This document shows positions 7,680 through 14,306 of a stretch of 38,350 nt of DNA, piece after piece. The DNA is from M55B167 sp964406095 (GTDB taxonomy: Bacteria > Verrucomicrobiota > Kiritimatiellia > RFP12 > UBA1067). Position numbers and translations under genes: made by a program. Under the pieces are notes generated by a model, which searched no databases, had not been told where the DNA came from, and saw nothing but the letters and a program-made list of their open reading frames with translations. Every line of letters begins with the position of its first letter. Position 1 is the stretch's first letter. The stretch is taken from positions 1 to 38,350 of the forward strand of contig CAYOQJ010000060.1 in NCBI GenBank assembly GCA_964406095.1, in the 5' to 3' direction.

Positions 7680-10259
7680 TTACTCCACAAAAAACCGCGT
7701 ACCGTTGACAGGTTTGGGCGCAGTTATTATACGCAATACTGGACGATAAAATTCATTGGCATTTTCAGCAGATGCCACCATCAAAGCATTCTTTCCAGTG
7801 GAGGCCTCATCTGTAGCCAACAGAAAGCCTGCGTTAATTTCTCCCTTGGCCCACTGCTCGAGAGCAGAGAGCCCTTCCTCATCATCAATAGCAAATATCA
7901 GTTTGTCACCAATGGAGATTTCACTCACATCCACGGTAATGCTATCGAGCAAAGTGACAAGAGAGAGAGAATTCGTACTGTTCCCGATGCCAAGGCCTCC
8001 TGCCCATGCGGCTGAGGGAACCTGCCGCCAGTTCCAGCAGGGTTCGCCGACACCGGCAGCGATGTCATACTGTGTTCCCTCCACCCAAACCGCATCGGTC
8101 TCATTAATTAAAAAAAGATTAGCGATGAAATCTCCGTTTTCCGGAACAATTTTTGAATTGTTATCCTGTGTGAGAGTCAATGTTGCCCCTCTAATGGATC
8201 GCGCTCCCATGTCCAGGGTGCCGGGATCGAATCGCAGCAGAGTGCGGTAGGTCAAGTTGCTGGCATTCAATCCGATAAGCAGAAGAGGATATACCCCCCA
8301 GTTTGCATTTTTCCATGTTTCATCGCCATTATAGATAAAGGTGTCATCAAGCGCAGCAAACTCCTCCGCCTCTTCGGTGTAGGAGACAGAGAGAACAGGT
8401 TGAACATCCGGGGAGCTGTTTTCCTGTGTGCCGAAAAAAAGTGCATTCCGCCCATCGGAAATTTCGTCGGTTCTCAGCAGAAACCCTGCATTGGAGCCTT
8501 CCTGTGTCCAGGTTTCAAGAGCGGACAACCCTTCGGGCGAATCGATTGTAAAGGTCAGAATTGATCCGACAGCGACTGTATCTACATCGACAGTGACCGT
8601 ATCAAGCAGGCATTTGATTCCCGGTGAGGAGGAATCATTGCCGATTCCAGGTCCGCCAGACCAGGCCTCAGCAGCATACTTCCTCCAACTCCAGCAGGGT
8701 TCTCCCGTTCCGGCGACATCGGCATCCTTAGTCCCTTGCACCCAATCCGCATTGGTATGATCCAGCAGAAAAAGCTTCATCTCAAAATCACCAAGAGACG
8801 GGGTAATTTTATCCGTTGATGTGACAGTCAATTTTACTTCGGCGGACTTAACGTCGCTACAAGTTGTCCGCAGCGAACTGAGGTCAAAGCGCAGCAAGGC
8901 ACGATAGGGTTTGTCCACAAAGTTTAGTCCCGCCACCATATCTGTCCGTGCCCCCCAGTTTCCTGTTAACCAGGCTGTATCGTTATAAATAAATGTATCG
9001 TCAACAGAGTTAAAGGATGCTTTCCTGATATTCACATTCAGCGATGCCACCGGGATGATCGCCATTTCCGCACTGTTGACGTTACCGTTGCGAGAACCGT
9101 TGTTGGAGTAGCCTACATAGAGCCAGCCATCCTTTTCAACCGCATAAGGATATGAGAGAGCCGCAGTGGCAGCAGATTCCCCTGGCCCATCAGGAAATAG
9201 GGCATGACGGATAAGAAATACCCGACTGAAAGTGGTTTCACCCGGCTCGCTGACGGCGATAGTCAGCGGATATCGGCTGCGTCCGCTGTCCGCTGTGGTG
9301 GTACAGATCAGATAACGTTGACCCGTGGAGAGCATGCCGGTGTATGGTTTGCTGGTTGTCATTGGCATGTTGGATGCGCGGGCAGGTATCCAGGTACGCC
9401 CGTAATCCGAACTGAATGATGCCAAGGCATAGGCGCTGCCACCCCAACGGGAGACATTGCATACATTTGATCCCTCTACGATCACGGTCGACTCTCCCCA
9501 AACGGAGGATACGGAGACCGAAGGATCACAGGGAATAACAATCAAGTCCCATTGGGTCAGGTCATCGCCATGACTGATTGCCACCGCCGGCAGGTCGCCT
9601 GTAACCGGCAGTCCTTTATCGGCACGCATACCGCTCATAATCCAGTTACCGTCGGCCATTTTAAGCGGTTCCTGCATAGGCCAGAAACCATCGGCAACGA
9701 CAACACCCTGTGGCATCCACTCGCCTGTGCTTTCATCCAGAATAAAAGCCCGCGTGTGGGTCTGCCGAAAATCGTTTGTAAACGCGCCGTTGAAGGACCA
9801 AAGCGTACCATTTCTGGAAAGAAAAACTCCGTGACTGACAGCCAGGCTGCCATCACCGGGACTGATAGTAAAAACATCGCTCCAGGTTGCGCCGCCGTCA
9901 TCGCTGTAGCGGCCACGCGCCTCTTCGGTTCCGGTATTTTCAGCCCCCTTGTTGTGCCCGAAGGAGCTGTAAAGACGCCCCTTATGCCAGCACAAGGCAA
10001 CACCATGCAGAAAAGAGTAGCCATCCACCTCCGGTTCATACTCCTTGATCACATGGAACTTCATCCCGACTGCAGCTTCCAGCTCGGCAGCAACCGGAAC
10101 AGTGCTGCCACCACTCCAAAGCTGGACGGTATCAGCGGAAGCGGACAATGCATAGAGCATAACGAAGACAAACCCAAAAGCTCGACCTTCGAATCCCGCA
10201 AAGCTGGAAAAGTTAGCACTCCGTGCAATCATTTTATTTTTAAATTTAAAACCGTTCAT
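7680..10259 (-). CDS. Secreted sialidase-fold protein fused to two DNRLRE-type repeats
   Basis: Protein of about 859 aa. A signal sequence ends near LYALSASA, a single sialidase-like propeller spans about 46-400 (SDDGGATW and SSDYGRTW Asp boxes), and two DNRLRE-type modules lie at about 405-625 and 630-850. Each module opens with DDTFIYN, passes through RxLLRFD, and closes on an xxNALFFG/NALMVAS stretch. The propeller resembles both propellers of the adjacent gene, and the modules resemble those of the proteins at 14307-16403 and 17629-19728, so this gene links the two families. DNRLRE modules are non-catalytic stalk- or wall-associated units in other bacteria. The start is ambiguous: ATG at 10343, 10259 or 10232, none with a good Shine-Dalgarno. 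10259 was chosen because the additional N-terminus from 10343 does not look like protein. Confidence 0.78.
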   Translation of the reverse strand: MNGFKFKNKMIARSANFSSFAGFEGRAFGFVFVMLYALSASADTVQLWSGGSTVPVAAELEAAVGMKFHVIKEYEPEVDGYSFLHGVALCWHKGRLYSSFGHNKGAENTGTEEARGRYSDDGGATWSDVFTISPGDGSLAVSHGVFLSRNGTLWSFNGAFTNDFRQTHTRAFILDESTGEWMPQGVVVADGFWPMQEPLKMADGNWIMSGMRADKGLPVTGDLPAVAISHGDDLTQWDLIVIPCDPSVSVSSVWGESTVIVEGSNVCNVSRWGGSAYALASFSSDYGRTWIPARASNMPMTTSKPYTGMLSTGQRYLICTTTADSGRSRYPLTIAVSEPGETTFSRVFLIRHALFPDGPGESAATAALSYPYAVEKDGWLYVGYSNNGSRNGNVNSAEMAIIPVASLNVNIRKASFNSVDDTFIYNDTAWLTGNWGARTDMVAGLNFVDKPYRALLRFDLSSLRTTCSDVKSAEVKLTVTSTDKITPSLGDFEMKLFLLDHTNADWVQGTKDADVAGTGEPCWSWRKYAAEAWSGGPGIGNDSSSPGIKCLLDTVTVDVDTVAVGSILTFTIDSPEGLSALETWTQEGSNAGFLLRTDEISDGRNALFFGTQENSSPDVQPVLSVSYTEEAEEFAALDDTFIYNGDETWKNANWGVYPLLLIGLNASNLTYRTLLRFDPGTLDMGARSIRGATLTLTQDNNSKIVPENGDFIANLFLINETDAVWVEGTQYDIAAGVGEPCWNWRQVPSAAWAGGLGIGNSTNSLSLVTLLDSITVDVSEISIGDKLIFAIDDEEGLSALEQWAKGEINAGFLLATDEASTGKNALMVASAENANEFYRPVLRIITAPKPVNGTRFFVE

Positions 10260-10414
10260 AAAACACAAGGATTGAAAATAGTAATATAAATGGCTAAAAC
10301 GCTCCACTTCGCAATTACAGGGTAGTCGCAGCCAAAAACACACGGCTCGTCAGAAGACTCGCCCTCCTTCGCTCCGCTTTTTATAACCACCTGATGGATC
10401 ATATGTGACCAGAA

Positions 10415-10470
10415 TGTAGGACGATCATCTGGGCCGTCTGACCACAGGCGGCGCAAAGCACCGCCCTACA
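10415..10470. repeat. REP-like palindromic intergenic element
   Basis: TGTAGG at 10415 and CCTACA at 10465 are inverted ends. Inside are a GGCGG/CCGCC stem around CGCAAAGCA (10448-10466) and a second pairing between GCCGTCTG and CAGGCGGC. The multi-stem, GC-rich structure in the 227-nt gap between two same-strand genes is typical of REP or MITE-like repeats. It could also attenuate read-through. Confidence 0.5.
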
Positions 10471-10486
10471 TATAGTCCACAAACAA

Positions 10487-11527
10487 TCACGCATCATCTG
10501 ACTCCACTGCCGATTGTTTACTGCTAACTGCAGGTTGTTGCTTCCGCCACCATGATGCCAACACCGAACTGGTGATCGCGCTCCAGGGGCCGAAGGTCGC
10601 CGATGCCATCGCCGCCTGCGCGCTGTTCAACACATTAAAGGCCAGTCCCGTGGCCATGCCCCCATTCTGAATACCGACCTCCAGCGCGACGGTGCAACAG
10701 TCGCGCGCTTCAAGGCCAACCAATCGTGCACCCTGATAACCCAACAGATAGCCGATGGCGTTATGCAACACCGAAGCGCCGAAGAGTGTAAGGCCAATCT
10801 TCAGCAGATCGTCTCGCGACAGCGCGATTGTAACCACGATAATGATGCAGATCGAGAGCATCGCCAGCAGCGGCAGCACCTGAACAAGGATTCTGGCCAG
10901 CTTCGGCAGATAGCGATGGATCAGGATGCCGACAACCAGCGGCAGAATGATCATTTTGAGGATCGAAAGCATCATCGGCAGAAATTCAATCGGCACATAA
11001 GTGCCCGCCAGCAAGCGCATGGCCAGGGGTGTCATCACCGGTGAGGCTAATGTGGAACAGGCAGTCATCGAAACCGATAGCGGCACATTGCCGCGCGCCA
11101 GATAGGCGATCACATTCGAGGCCACTCCCCCCGGGCAGGAGCCGATCAGAATCAGCCCCGCCGCAACCTCGGCAGTCAGACCAAAAGCGCGGGCGCACAT
11201 AAAACCGACCAGCGGCATCACCGTAAACTGTAAAGCCATGCCCACCAAAACAGCTTTAGGCATTTTCAACACTCTGGCAAAATCCTCGAATGTCAGCGTC
11301 ATGCCCATGCCGAAGAGAATCAACTGCACCAGAGGAGCGATAGCCCGCTTTAATTCAAAACCTCCCCAAGCTGTAAAAAACGCCGGAAAGGTCATTGCCG
11401 CCGAACCAAAGGCGAAAACCGAGAAGGTGAAGCCCAGACCTTCCAGCCAACGGCATCTGCCCCAACGGGCAAAGGCCGCCAGTGATGCGAAGATGAGAGT
11501 AAGAAGTGTTCCGATTATTGGATTCAT
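10487..11527 (-). CDS. BASS-family (bile acid:Na+ symporter-like) transporter
   Basis: Integral inner-membrane protein of 346 aa with nine or ten hydrophobic segments. It carries BASS signatures: a GMGMTLTFEDFARVL stretch at about 73-87, IGSCPGGVASNVIAYLARG in the mid-region, and LEVGIQNGGMATGLA in the last third. These are the crossing-helix motifs of the family. BASS proteins use Na+ to import organic anions, including bile acids, pantoate and 2-oxo acids. Here the gene lies next to a DapA-family aldolase and in a cluster with sialidase-like proteins, suggesting that it imports the acidic monosaccharide or keto-acid released outside; that is inference. The C-terminus is hydrophilic, ending KQSAVESDDA. 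The Shine-Dalgarno is weak, so translation may depend on the upstream gene. Confidence 0.85.
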   Translation of the reverse strand: MNPIIGTLLTLIFASLAAFARWGRCRWLEGLGFTFSVFAFGSAAMTFPAFFTAWGGFELKRAIAPLVQLILFGMGMTLTFEDFARVLKMPKAVLVGMALQFTVMPLVGFMCARAFGLTAEVAAGLILIGSCPGGVASNVIAYLARGNVPLSVSMTACSTLASPVMTPLAMRLLAGTYVPIEFLPMMLSILKMIILPLVVGILIHRYLPKLARILVQVLPLLAMLSICIIIVVTIALSRDDLLKIGLTLFGASVLHNAIGYLLGYQGARLVGLEARDCCTVALEVGIQNGGMATGLAFNVLNSAQAAMASATFGPWSAITSSVLASWWRKQQPAVSSKQSAVESDDA

Positions 11528-11565
11528 AATTTACACAAGAGGCTTACATCGCGTTTCAAAAGATC

Positions 11566-11643
11566 GGCTCGGCGGGAGCCTCGCCCTCCCAAATTTCACT
11601 TGCAAAATGGCAAATACAGGGAGGGCGATGCTCCTGCTGAGCC
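11566..11643. repeat. Long inverted repeat (25-nt arms), REP-like
   Basis: The left arm 11566-11590 begins GGCTCGGCGGGAGCC, and the right arm 11619-11643 ends ATGCTCCTGCTGAGCC. The arms match at 22 of 25 positions around a 28-nt A/T-rich loop. The element fills the gap between the aldolase stop (11653) and the transporter start (11527). It could fold as a strong mRNA hairpin separating expression of the two genes, or be a dispersed palindromic repeat. Confidence 0.6.
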
Positions 11644-11652
11644 GAAGAGGAT

Positions 11653-12534
11653 TTACGCAATAATCCCCGCGTTTTTCAAAGCAATACGCATGCGTTCAAG
11701 CAGCTCTCCCTCCGGCACCGGCAGGATCGGGTTGCGCGGCACTCCCCCGCTGCGTCCCTGCAGGTTGATCAGCGCCTTGACCTTACCGGGATAGGGCGGC
11801 TGCAGATAGGTCATGACAATCGGCACAATTTTAGCGTGAATCGCCATCGCCTCGGCCTGGTCGCCACGCTTAAACGCCTGCCACTGACGCTGACAAAGCT
11901 CCGGGGCGATGGTCACCATCGCGGAGAAAGCGCCGCAGGCGCCGGCGGCGTAGGTGCCGTAGAGCAGTTGGTCGCAGGCGGCATAAACGTTGTAAGCACC
12001 GTCGTTCATCGCACAGATCTCCGCCAGGCGCACAGGATCAACCTGCTTGATACCGATCACGCCGTCGATCTTCGAGATGCGCTGAAACTGCTCGGGGGTG
12101 ATCAGATTGGAGGCAACCACATTGTAGATAATCACCGGCAGTTTTACCGCCTCGCAGATTGCGCGGTAGAACTCGAAATTGCCCTCCGCAGTGGCACCGT
12201 GATAAAAGACCGGCGTCACCAGCAGCACATCCGCGCCGCACGCTTTGGCATCCTGTCCGGCACGGATGACATCACGGGTGGAGTTGCGGATGATACCGGC
12301 ATAGACCGGAATTTTCGCACTGTTCTCCTCGCCGATGATCTCAAGACAGCGGCGCAATTCGCCGTCGGAGAGCAGAGCGCCTTCGCCGGTGCTGCCGCCC
12401 GAGCTTATACCATCCACACCGTGATCCAGCAGATAGCGCGCCTCCGCACGGAAGGCCGCTTCATCCAGTTCACCCGCCGCATCAAACGGCACGACCATCG
12501 GGGCGATCATGCCCGCAAATTTCTTTAAATCCAT
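11653..12534 (-). CDS. DapA/NanA-family class I aldolase (paralog 1)
   Basis: Cytoplasmic (beta/alpha)8 aldolase of 293 aa, the usual family length. Visible active-site features are the carboxylate-binding GSTGE at 47-51, Tyr137 in IIYNVV and the Schiff-base Lys163 in IGIKQ. The family joins or splits pyruvate and an aldehyde: dihydrodipicolinate synthase, N-acetylneuraminate lyase, 2-keto-3-deoxygluconate aldolase and similar. Substrate specificity cannot be read, but the genomic setting (sialidase-like proteins, importer) favours a catabolic lyase over lysine biosynthesis. AAGGAATAAT precedes the ATG. It is probably co-transcribed with the methyltransferase and GxxExxY genes upstream, although a repeat pair lies between them. 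A second, clearly different paralog is at 16489-17424. Confidence 0.85.
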   Translation of the reverse strand: MDLKKFAGMIAPMVVPFDAAGELDEAAFRAEARYLLDHGVDGISSGGSTGEGALLSDGELRRCLEIIGEENSAKIPVYAGIIRNSTRDVIRAGQDAKACGADVLLVTPVFYHGATAEGNFEFYRAICEAVKLPVIIYNVVASNLITPEQFQRISKIDGVIGIKQVDPVRLAEICAMNDGAYNVYAACDQLLYGTYAAGACGAFSAMVTIAPELCQRQWQAFKRGDQAEAMAIHAKIVPIVMTYLQPPYPGKVKALINLQGRSGGVPRNPILPVPEGELLERMRIALKNAGIIA

Positions 12535-12553
12535 ATTATTCCTTAAGTTTCTC

Positions 12554-12582
12554 TTTCGTGACGTTTAGTGTGTTTCGTGGTT
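12554..12582 (+). repeat. TTTCGTG repeat, copy A
   Basis: A degenerate copy of the 27-nt repeat, beginning TTTCGTGACG and ending TGTTTCGTGGTT. With the oppositely oriented copy at 12607-12633 it can fold into a hairpin with a roughly 25-nt loop, just downstream of the GxxExxY gene. Confidence 0.65.
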
Positions 12583-12606
12583 CATCCTCTTAACCGTTCT
12601 TGGCAA

Positions 12607-12633
12607 CCACGAAAGGCACGAAACTTCACGAAA
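12607..12633 (-). repeat. TTTCGTG repeat, copy B (inner left)
   Basis: On the plus strand it reads CCACGAAAGGCACGAAAC then TTCACGAAA. It ends on the base before the GxxExxY stop codon (12634-12636) and is the inverted partner of the copy at 13012-13038, differing at two positions. The two copies bracket the gene like terminal inverted repeats. Confidence 0.75.
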
Positions 12634-13002
12634 TCAGTTTGCAAATTGACGGATATCGAGTTTTGGGAAATGACAGAAATTCACCAGCAACCCGAGTTTC
12701 AACTGGGTGATCTTCAGATAATTCAGAAGCTGCGCCTCATGTTCCGGCAAGAGAGCCTTGACCGCTTTCAATTCAAGAATGACCTTGTCATAACAGACAA
12801 TGTCAGCCCGATAAACCTTTTCCAGCGGAGTCCCCTTGTAGAAAAGACGAAGAGGTTTCTGGGCTTCGAAAGGCATCTCTCTCAACGCCAACTCTTTCTC
12901 CAGTGCCTCTTGATACACCTCTTCAGCAAAGCCCGTCCCCAAAACACTGTAGACTTCGAAAAGGGCACCGCGTATAGCATACCCCTCTTTTTCGTAGATC
13001 AT
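12634..13002 (-). CDS. GxxExxY protein (PD-(D/E)xK nuclease-like)
   Basis: Small protein of 122 aa, full length for the GxxExxY family. The name motif is at Gly24, Glu27 and Tyr30 (GTGFAEEVY). A PD-(D/E)xK-like core follows: Asp67 (RADIV), then Glu77-Leu-Lys79 (VILELKAV), with a typical C-terminal LLNYLKITQ and GLLVNF. The family function is unknown, although the fold suggests a nuclease. The gene is bracketed by inverted 27-nt repeats (12607-12633 and 13012-13038), and its ATG overlaps the TGA of the methyltransferase by 4 nt (ATGA). AGGGG just upstream is the Shine-Dalgarno. Its function has no obvious link to the sugar genes, so it looks like an inserted cassette. Confidence 0.88.
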   Translation of the reverse strand: MIYEKEGYAIRGALFEVYSVLGTGFAEEVYQEALEKELALREMPFEAQKPLRLFYKGTPLEKVYRADIVCYDKVILELKAVKALLPEHEAQLLNYLKITQLKLGLLVNFCHFPKLDIRQFAN

Positions 13003-14099
13003 CCCATCCCCTTTCGTGAAGTTTCGTGTGTTTCGTGGTTCAAACTTCCCGCCGCGGCGACCATCTGACGCAGGTTCTCAACCGGTGTGCCCGGCGGCAC
13101 AAAGCAGCCGGATCCCAGAATGAAGCGACAGCCCGCAATGCGCATCTCGTTAATGGCGCGGCACGATGCAGCAAGAACATCGGCGGGCGTGCCGTTGAGC
13201 AGCGTCCGCACCGGATCAAGGTTGCCGATCAGCGTCACATCCGGTCCGATAATCCGACGGGCATCTGTCAGCTCCACCTTGTGATCGATCTCGATGATAT
13301 CCGCGCCGCTGCGGGCGAAATCCGCCAGCACCGGCAGGTTCCCGCCGCAGATATGCAGCAGTGTGTACACCCTGCGCCCAGTTGCTGCGGCATGTGCTTT
13401 AACGGAAGCAAAAACCTTCCGGTGATAGGGTAGCGCGTACTCACGATACATCGCCGGCGAAATCATCTCAGCCGAGGCCAGGGAATCGCCCATATAGGCC
13501 AGATGAACACCGCGATCCACCTGGGCGCACAGAAAAGCGGCGGTTGTTTGCGCCATCAGCTCCAGTAGCGTGTGCAGACGGCGGCGGTCGTCCGGGCCGC
13601 ACTCATCCATCGCCAGTTGCGCCAGCAACATCAGAAAATTCTGCTCGCCCAGCAGATAGGCCGCCAGCGAAAAAGGACCGGTGCCGGTACCGCGCAGAAC
13701 AGCCTCGCCGGCGGTCATCTCACGTAACTGCTCAAGCGCCTCCAGATAAACCGGCATGCGGCCATCCCGCTCTGGATCGGGAATCCGCAGGTTGTCAACC
13801 TCCGCAAGCGAATTTAAGAGCGGTTCGTCAACCGTCGGCAGGGCATTGTCATAGTGCGTGGTCTTGAGACCGAAAGCCTCGGCGATGTAATAGGTGTCCG
13901 CCGCCGTGACAACGATATCATGACCGACCTGACGGAGAAGCTCCATCTGCGCCCGGGCGATCACCGAACCGTCCGTATAATACTCGCGCAGGGAGGCCCC
14001 GACCAGCGGCGCAGCCATCGAACCTACGAAAGGGCCGACCAATACGCGATCAATTTCCCGTCCGGCGACCGTCGCATTTAATCTTTCAATCGATGTCAT
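12999..14099 (-). CDS. Uroporphyrinogen decarboxylase-family methyltransferase-like protein (MtaA/CmuA branch)
   Basis: Cytoplasmic TIM-barrel protein of 366 aa. It carries the Zn-ligand pattern of the corrinoid:coenzyme-M methyltransferase branch, His249-x-Cys251 (LLHICGG) and Cys332 (GSGCFVPPGTP), and not that of haem-pathway HemE. Such proteins move methyl groups to or from a corrinoid, but no corrinoid protein is visible nearby. UroD-like proteins are often found in PVC sugar loci with unknown roles; demethylation of a methylated sugar is one possibility. The last 13 residues (NHETHETSRKGMG) are encoded by the repeat at 13012-13038 and its short flank, so the native C-terminus was probably near SLN353. 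The start has AGGAA about 12 nt upstream. It overlaps the GxxExxY start by 4 nt. Confidence 0.82.
   Translation of the reverse strand: MTSIERLNATVAGREIDRVLVGPFVGSMAAPLVGASLREYYTDGSVIARAQMELLRQVGHDIVVTAADTYYIAEAFGLKTTHYDNALPTVDEPLLNSLAEVDNLRIPDPERDGRMPVYLEALEQLREMTAGEAVLRGTGTGPFSLAAYLLGEQNFLMLLAQLAMDECGPDDRRRLHTLLELMAQTTAAFLCAQVDRGVHLAYMGDSLASAEMISPAMYREYALPYHRKVFASVKAHAAATGRRVYTLLHICGGNLPVLADFARSGADIIEIDHKVELTDARRIIGPDVTLIGNLDPVRTLLNGTPADVLAASCRAINEMRIAGCRFILGSGCFVPPGTPVENLRQMVAAAGSLNHETHETSRKGMG
13012..13038 (+). repeat. TTTCGTG repeat, copy C (inner right), inside the methyltransferase 3' end
   Basis: TTTCGTGAAGTTTCGTG followed by TGTTTCGTGG. It is the inverted partner of the copy at 12607-12633. 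On the minus strand it is translated as part of NHETHETSRK at the methyltransferase C-terminus. Confidence 0.75.
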
Positions 14100-14144
14100 G
14101 CTTATTCAATTCCTATTGCTTCCAAGAAGAAGCTACGCCTCATT

Positions 14145-14282
14145 GCCGCTCGCAGAGCGGCTACTACACAACCAGTCCCACTCAGCGGGACGATTAAACC
14201 AGCGCCACAGGCGCGATGGAACCTCTTTAAACCAGCGCCACAGGCGCGATGGAACCTTACAACCAGCCCCGCTCAGCGGGAC
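14145..14282. repeat. Array of five short hairpins, including a tandem duplicated unit
   Basis: In the 207-nt gap upstream of the methyltransferase there are GCCGCTC-gca-GAGCGGC (14145-14161), TCCC/GGGA within CAGTCCCACTCAGCGGGACG, two near-identical 30-nt units with GCGCC-aca-GGCGC (14194-14224 and 14226-14257), and CCCGC-tca-GCGGG (about 14267-14279). Most stems are preceded by ACCAG. The regular stem, three-base loop, stem pattern points to a REP-like repeat cluster or a structured leader. Confidence 0.65.
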
Positions 14283-14306
14283 GCCTATGCTACTTTCTCC
14301 GCTCTC

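Noticed and set aside
12541..13040. CRISPR-like array around the TTTCGTG repeats
   Set aside because: Copies are inverted, few and unevenly spaced, and a gene lies between them; there are no spacers and no cas genes.
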